From: Bacteroidota bacterium
GTDB lineage: Bacteria; Bacteroidota; Bacteroidia; JACPRZ01
Direction: 5' to 3'
DNA length: 64,000 nucleotides
Assembly: GCA_016193485.1 (NCBI GenBank)
Contig: JACPRZ010000021.1
Coordinates: 1 to 64,000, forward strand
The notes under the pieces are model-generated. The model made no database searches, was not told the DNA's origin, and saw nothing but the letters and a program-made list of their open reading frames with translations. Every line of letters begins with the position of its first letter. Within the stretch, counting starts at the first letter, position 1. The translations under genes were made by a program, and so were the position numbers. This document shows, piece after piece, positions 60,909-64,000 of this stretch.

Positions 60909-62830
60909 CGGTTTTTAACGATAATTACCGATTCGTTATACACCCTGTTTAATTTTTTAACCATTTCATTCCATTCATCAAAGTATTCACTGCCGAGCAG
61001 AAGATGATTCATATATATCCACCGGTTGGCGGTAAGGTATGAACCTTCTTTATAATATTTAATTTTATATCCGAAAAGGTTATTCTTGTAGGTATGGTTC
61101 TGAGGAACCGACACAATTTCGAAACCCGGTGGGATAAAAAGATTAACGGTATAATTTCGTTCTTCCTGAAAGGGACGTTCCACTGCATTTTTCCGGTCCG
61201 GTTCAATAAAAATATCACGTAAAAAAGGATCAAGGTTCATATTCAGATAAATTTCTTTACCGCTGGTGTACAAATAATCCTTTATATTAAAACGGTATTT
61301 CACCACCAGATCACCTTTCATATCATCAGTTGGCAGAACGGCAACTGAGTCAATCAGGAATTTATTGCTTCCTTTTTTATATAAATCAGTTACGGTCGTC
61401 TTTAATTCATCGTATGTTTTATCTTCCAGGTATCCGGCAAAATTTTGTTTATGGTAACCGGTGAAGACGGTTTTTCCTTCTCCTTTAAGGATATTGCCAT
61501 CTATGAAAAGGGATATTTCATCCATAATCCTGTTATGGGTGTAACCAATGACCGGGACTTTAAGTATCTCATATCTTTTGTCATCAATATTAACCATGGC
61601 ATCTTTTCCCTGAATAAAGGAAGAAGGGAGGTACCACGGCTGGTCATACGAGGTTGGATCAAGAAAATAAACAGAAGTATCAATACGGGCCGTCACAATC
61701 ATATGGTTTGTAACCACCGGACTCGGCAGATCATGGAATGAATAGGGCAGGTCGCGGGTGCCAATCCAGGTCAGTGAACTTTGAAGCCCGGCATGTTTAA
61801 GCATATAATGTAAAAGGGCGCTCATGTCTTTGCAATCGCCATATCGCTTGGCGAAAACATCATCGGGATCCCTGGGGATGAATCCCCCGTATCCTTCTTC
61901 AAAAGCGACATATTTGATATTACGCTGAACCCAAAGGTACAAGCGGGCTAATTTTTCTTCCGGATTCAGACACTTGCCGGAAACCGAATCCACAAGATGA
62001 AAAAGGTCAGCGCTTGCGGGGGGGGTAATTCCTGATATCAAACCCCGGAACCAGTCATAAAGGTCATTGAGGTTATCTGCGATGCGAATCTCCTTTTTGC
62101 CGGCCCGGTATTTTTTAATATAGATATAAATATGGGGACAGAGGTACTCCTGGGATAATGATTCGGTTTCATATTCTGTTTTCGGGATACCGGTCATTTT
62201 CCATGCATAGGTAGTCCGGTTGCCGGATTTTTTTTCCAAAAAAATGAGCCGTGATGTATCCACATTAAAATACTTCCACCCGATGGTAATTTCCGGGTCA
62301 AGTGTAACCGAATATTCTGCCGATTCCACGGGTACATACGATCCGAAATAAAATCCGGGCCATAAGCGGGGTTCTTTTACAATCCGTTTATAATTCAGTT
62401 CCGTGACGCATCCTTCGGATACATTGGGATAAATGAATTCAATAACTCTTGAATCATCATGGAAAATGTGATCATCGGAGACATTTTTCTTCTCATTAAA
62501 ATCGGTAACTTTTATTTTTCTGAATTTTCCTTTTTCAGGTACCAGGGTCGAGGCCTCGAGGTCTTTTATGTCATAAAAACTGTGGTGTTCGACCGACTTG
62601 GAAGATAATGACCGGGCGTTACGGTCAAGGAAAAGGATTTGCTGGTGAATATCGGAGGAGAGGGTGAGGTTACCACCGGAAACATTCATCGCACATTGCT
62701 CCCGGTGCTCCAGAATGACCACGCTCTCATTAGGATACTTTTTTGTGAAACTTCCTACTTCGGTAAAATCCTGGGCATATAAAATACCGGGGAGAATGAA
62801 AAGAACGGGCAAGAGCAGGGGATATTTCAT
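60905..62830 (-). CDS. DUF3857/transglutaminase-like protein with intact triad
   Basis: 641 aa, signal peptide (PLLLPVLFILPGILYAQ). DUF3857 domain (SGGNLTLSSDIHQQILFLDR, SVEHHSFYDIKDLEASTLVP), transglutaminase core with C333 in RYGDCKDMSALLHYML, His in VVTNHMIVTA and Asp in YFLDPTSYDQP, and a C-terminal beta domain. Such proteins are widespread in Bacteroidota and predicted periplasmic; the substrate and reaction (cross-linking or protease-like) are not known. ATGA overlaps join it to both neighbours, so the three genes form one translationally coupled run. A G8 tract lies at 62018-62025. Confidence 0.87.
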   Translation of the reverse strand: MKYPLLLPVLFILPGILYAQDFTEVGSFTKKYPNESVVILEHREQCAMNVSGGNLTLSSDIHQQILFLDRNARSLSSKSVEHHSFYDIKDLEASTLVPEKGKFRKIKVTDFNEKKNVSDDHIFHDDSRVIEFIYPNVSEGCVTELNYKRIVKEPRLWPGFYFGSYVPVESAEYSVTLDPEITIGWKYFNVDTSRLIFLEKKSGNRTTYAWKMTGIPKTEYETESLSQEYLCPHIYIYIKKYRAGKKEIRIADNLNDLYDWFRGLISGITPPASADLFHLVDSVSGKCLNPEEKLARLYLWVQRNIKYVAFEEGYGGFIPRDPDDVFAKRYGDCKDMSALLHYMLKHAGLQSSLTWIGTRDLPYSFHDLPSPVVTNHMIVTARIDTSVYFLDPTSYDQPWYLPSSFIQGKDAMVNIDDKRYEILKVPVIGYTHNRIMDEISLFIDGNILKGEGKTVFTGYHKQNFAGYLEDKTYDELKTTVTDLYKKGSNKFLIDSVAVLPTDDMKGDLVVKYRFNIKDYLYTSGKEIYLNMNLDPFLRDIFIEPDRKNAVERPFQEERNYTVNLFIPPGFEIVSVPQNHTYKNNLFGYKIKYYKEGSYLTANRWIYMNHLLLGSEYFDEWNEMVKKLNRVYNESVIIVKNR

Positions 62831-64000
62831 TTTTCAACCGTTTCTTTGAGCAGTACCCCATTATAATAGAGAAGTGTTTTCTGAAGTTTTCCTTTCTCAT
62901 TAAAATACCTTACTGTTCCGTGACGTGTTCCGTACAGGTAGGGTATTTCTTTTTCCAACGAACCGCTTTTCCGGTAATATTTACATAAGCCGTGCAATTC
63001 ATCCTGGAACCAGGTTTCATCCGATAATATTTTGCCTTCGGGAGAATAGGTTATTCGTTTACCGTCATAGTTATCATCCAGGAAACCGGTAGTTCTGAAA
63101 ATCTTACCGCTTGAATAATATTCGGTCATGGTTCCGTTAAAATCCCCTTTATTCACTTCATGTTCCATAGATTTATTGCCGTTGCCATGATAGGCGATTA
63201 CTTTTGCCGTTTCATTGATGACCGGTATGGTTTCTTTTAATGTGCCGTCACTTCCGTTATAAGAATATCCCGTGAACTTTCCGTAGGTGAAGTATTTCAC
63301 TATCATCAATTGCCCGTCAGGGCTGTAATAATGGGATGGTCCATGCCTCTTATCATTAAAAAATGATTTTGTGTTATTGATTTTTCCGTCTTCATAATAA
63401 TTGACCCACACTCCTGTGTCCTTACCCTGGTTGTAATATTCAATGGATTTGATTTTCCCGGATTCCCAATAGGTAGTCCAGATGCTGTCTTTCTCACCGT
63501 AATAGTAATTACCGGTAATCTCGCTTTTCCCGTTGAGGAAAAACCATTCAAACTTTCCGTTTTCCTGATCATTGTGGAAACTTCCTTTTGAACGGACGGT
63601 TCCGTTGGGGTAATACCATTGATCTTTTCCGTGCCGGATGTCAGATATACGTTCGGAACGGTATTCGGTTTTGCCGGATGGGGAGCGGATAATGAATTCG
63701 GACGTTCCTGCCTTAACGGGAATTTCTTCCAAAACGGCACCGATGGTATCGTAACTGATGAATTTAATAAGATACCCGTTCTCATAAAATTCCAAAGATG
63801 ATATTTTACCGTTTACCGAATAATATTTCTGCCATCCTGTTGTTTTATCTTCCGTATAATAATTGACCTGGTCAATGGTCCCGTCAGGATAATAAGAATA
63901 GATTGGCCCGGTTTTCATTCCATTTTTTAAATATCCTTCACGTTCAATGTTTCCATTGGAATAATAGTTGACAAAATATCCGGCTGAAACATTATCTTTA
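62827..64000 (-). CDS. MORN-variant (YwqK-like) repeat protein, 5' end outside window
   Basis: At least 390 codons; the frame stays open to the window edge, so the ATG at 63918 is not necessarily the start. It is built of about 15 repeats of the form G-x-W/F-x-x-Y-(Y/F)-x-x-G-K/T-I, such as WYYPNGTVRSKGSFHNDQEN, WTTYWESGKIKSIEYYNQGK and GTVRYFNEKGKLQKTLLYYN. This is the MORN_2/YwqK pattern. It is often labelled a toxin-antitoxin antitoxin, but such proteins in Bacteroidota are usually structural, and no toxin is seen. Coupled to the DUF3857 genes by an ATGA overlap. Confidence 0.83.
   Translation of the reverse strand, partial: KDNVSAGYFVNYYSNGNIEREGYLKNGMKTGPIYSYYPDGTIDQVNYYTEDKTTGWQKYYSVNGKISSLEFYENGYLIKFISYDTIGAVLEEIPVKAGTSEFIIRSPSGKTEYRSERISDIRHGKDQWYYPNGTVRSKGSFHNDQENGKFEWFFLNGKSEITGNYYYGEKDSIWTTYWESGKIKSIEYYNQGKDTGVWVNYYEDGKINNTKSFFNDKRHGPSHYYSPDGQLMIVKYFTYGKFTGYSYNGSDGTLKETIPVINETAKVIAYHGNGNKSMEHEVNKGDFNGTMTEYYSSGKIFRTTGFLDDNYDGKRITYSPEGKILSDETWFQDELHGLCKYYRKSGSLEKEIPYLYGTRHGTVRYFNEKGKLQKTLLYYNGVLLKETVEK

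Noticed and set aside
62827-64000. Toxin-antitoxin role for the YwqK-like protein
   Set aside because: No toxin gene is near; the repeats are structural and the gene is coupled to DUF3857 genes. The antitoxin label is an annotation habit.

Overview
The window looks like a chromosomal segment of an uncultured member of the Bacteroidota. Supporting signs: a secreted protease with a type IX secretion (T9SS) C-terminal sorting domain; PorE-like PD40/OmpA proteins; the Bacteroidota-type promoter -7 element TAnnTTTG ahead of many genes; an aminofutalosine synthase (MqnE) for futalosine-route menaquinone; a DUF4249 lipoprotein, a BatA-type VWA protein, SiaC/DUF1987, and a long-tailed ribosomal protein S16. 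No tRNA, rRNA, CRISPR array or intact mobile element was recognised. I cannot place it below phylum with confidence.

Layout. 0-9 kb: thioredoxin-like, DUF5618 and MaoC-like genes, an OPT oligopeptide transporter, a dicarboxylate/amino acid symporter, a ferritin-like/VIT1 iron transporter, upp and a GNAT/FemAB-like transferase. 9-16.2 kb: BatA-like VWA protein, UbiA-type prenyltransferase, methyltransferase, LolD-like ATPase, an M48 protease, a hicBA toxin-antitoxin pair and a DUF218 protein. 16.2-24.4 kb: a DPP4-like peptidase, a haem-motif lipoprotein and then a disturbed stretch in which three consecutive genes (an amidohydrolase, uvrA, selD) are each broken; two of them also carry GC-rich palindromes inside the reading frame. 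24.5-31.4 kb: mqnE, a ZIP-like transporter with an inserted cyclic-nucleotide-binding domain, and an ECF sigma/anti-sigma/envelope-protein cluster. 31.6-43.7 kb: rpsP, DUF4249, trxB, a decayed REP-associated transposase, an RlmI-type methyltransferase, the T9SS protease, mtgA, rplS, pyrD, a second DUF5618 gene and a 2-oxo acid dehydrogenase E2. 43.7-64 kb: two tandem PorE-like proteins, an envelope cluster (RidA, LptD, amidase, MlaD, an Fe-S reductase, SiaC-like, a small conserved protein), ftsY-rimO, and a three-gene run of two DUF3857/transglutaminase proteins plus a MORN-like repeat protein that leaves the window.

Themes. Many genes serve the cell envelope and its electron transport: LptD for LPS, MlaD for lipid traffic, an amidase and MtgA for peptidoglycan, a LolD-like ATPase for lipoproteins, PorE-like proteins for T9SS, and MqnE plus a probable MqnP for menaquinone. 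The less ordinary content is (i) several families of palindromic repeats, some inside coding sequence and one nested in another; (ii) three broken housekeeping genes in a row; (iii) seventeen G/C tracts of 7-10 nt inside conserved genes; (iv) a ZIP-cNMP fusion; (v) a DUF3857 pair in which one member has lost the whole catalytic triad. I did not find a clear new multi-gene defence or mobile system. All calls come from reading the sequence and from recalled family features; no database was searched.
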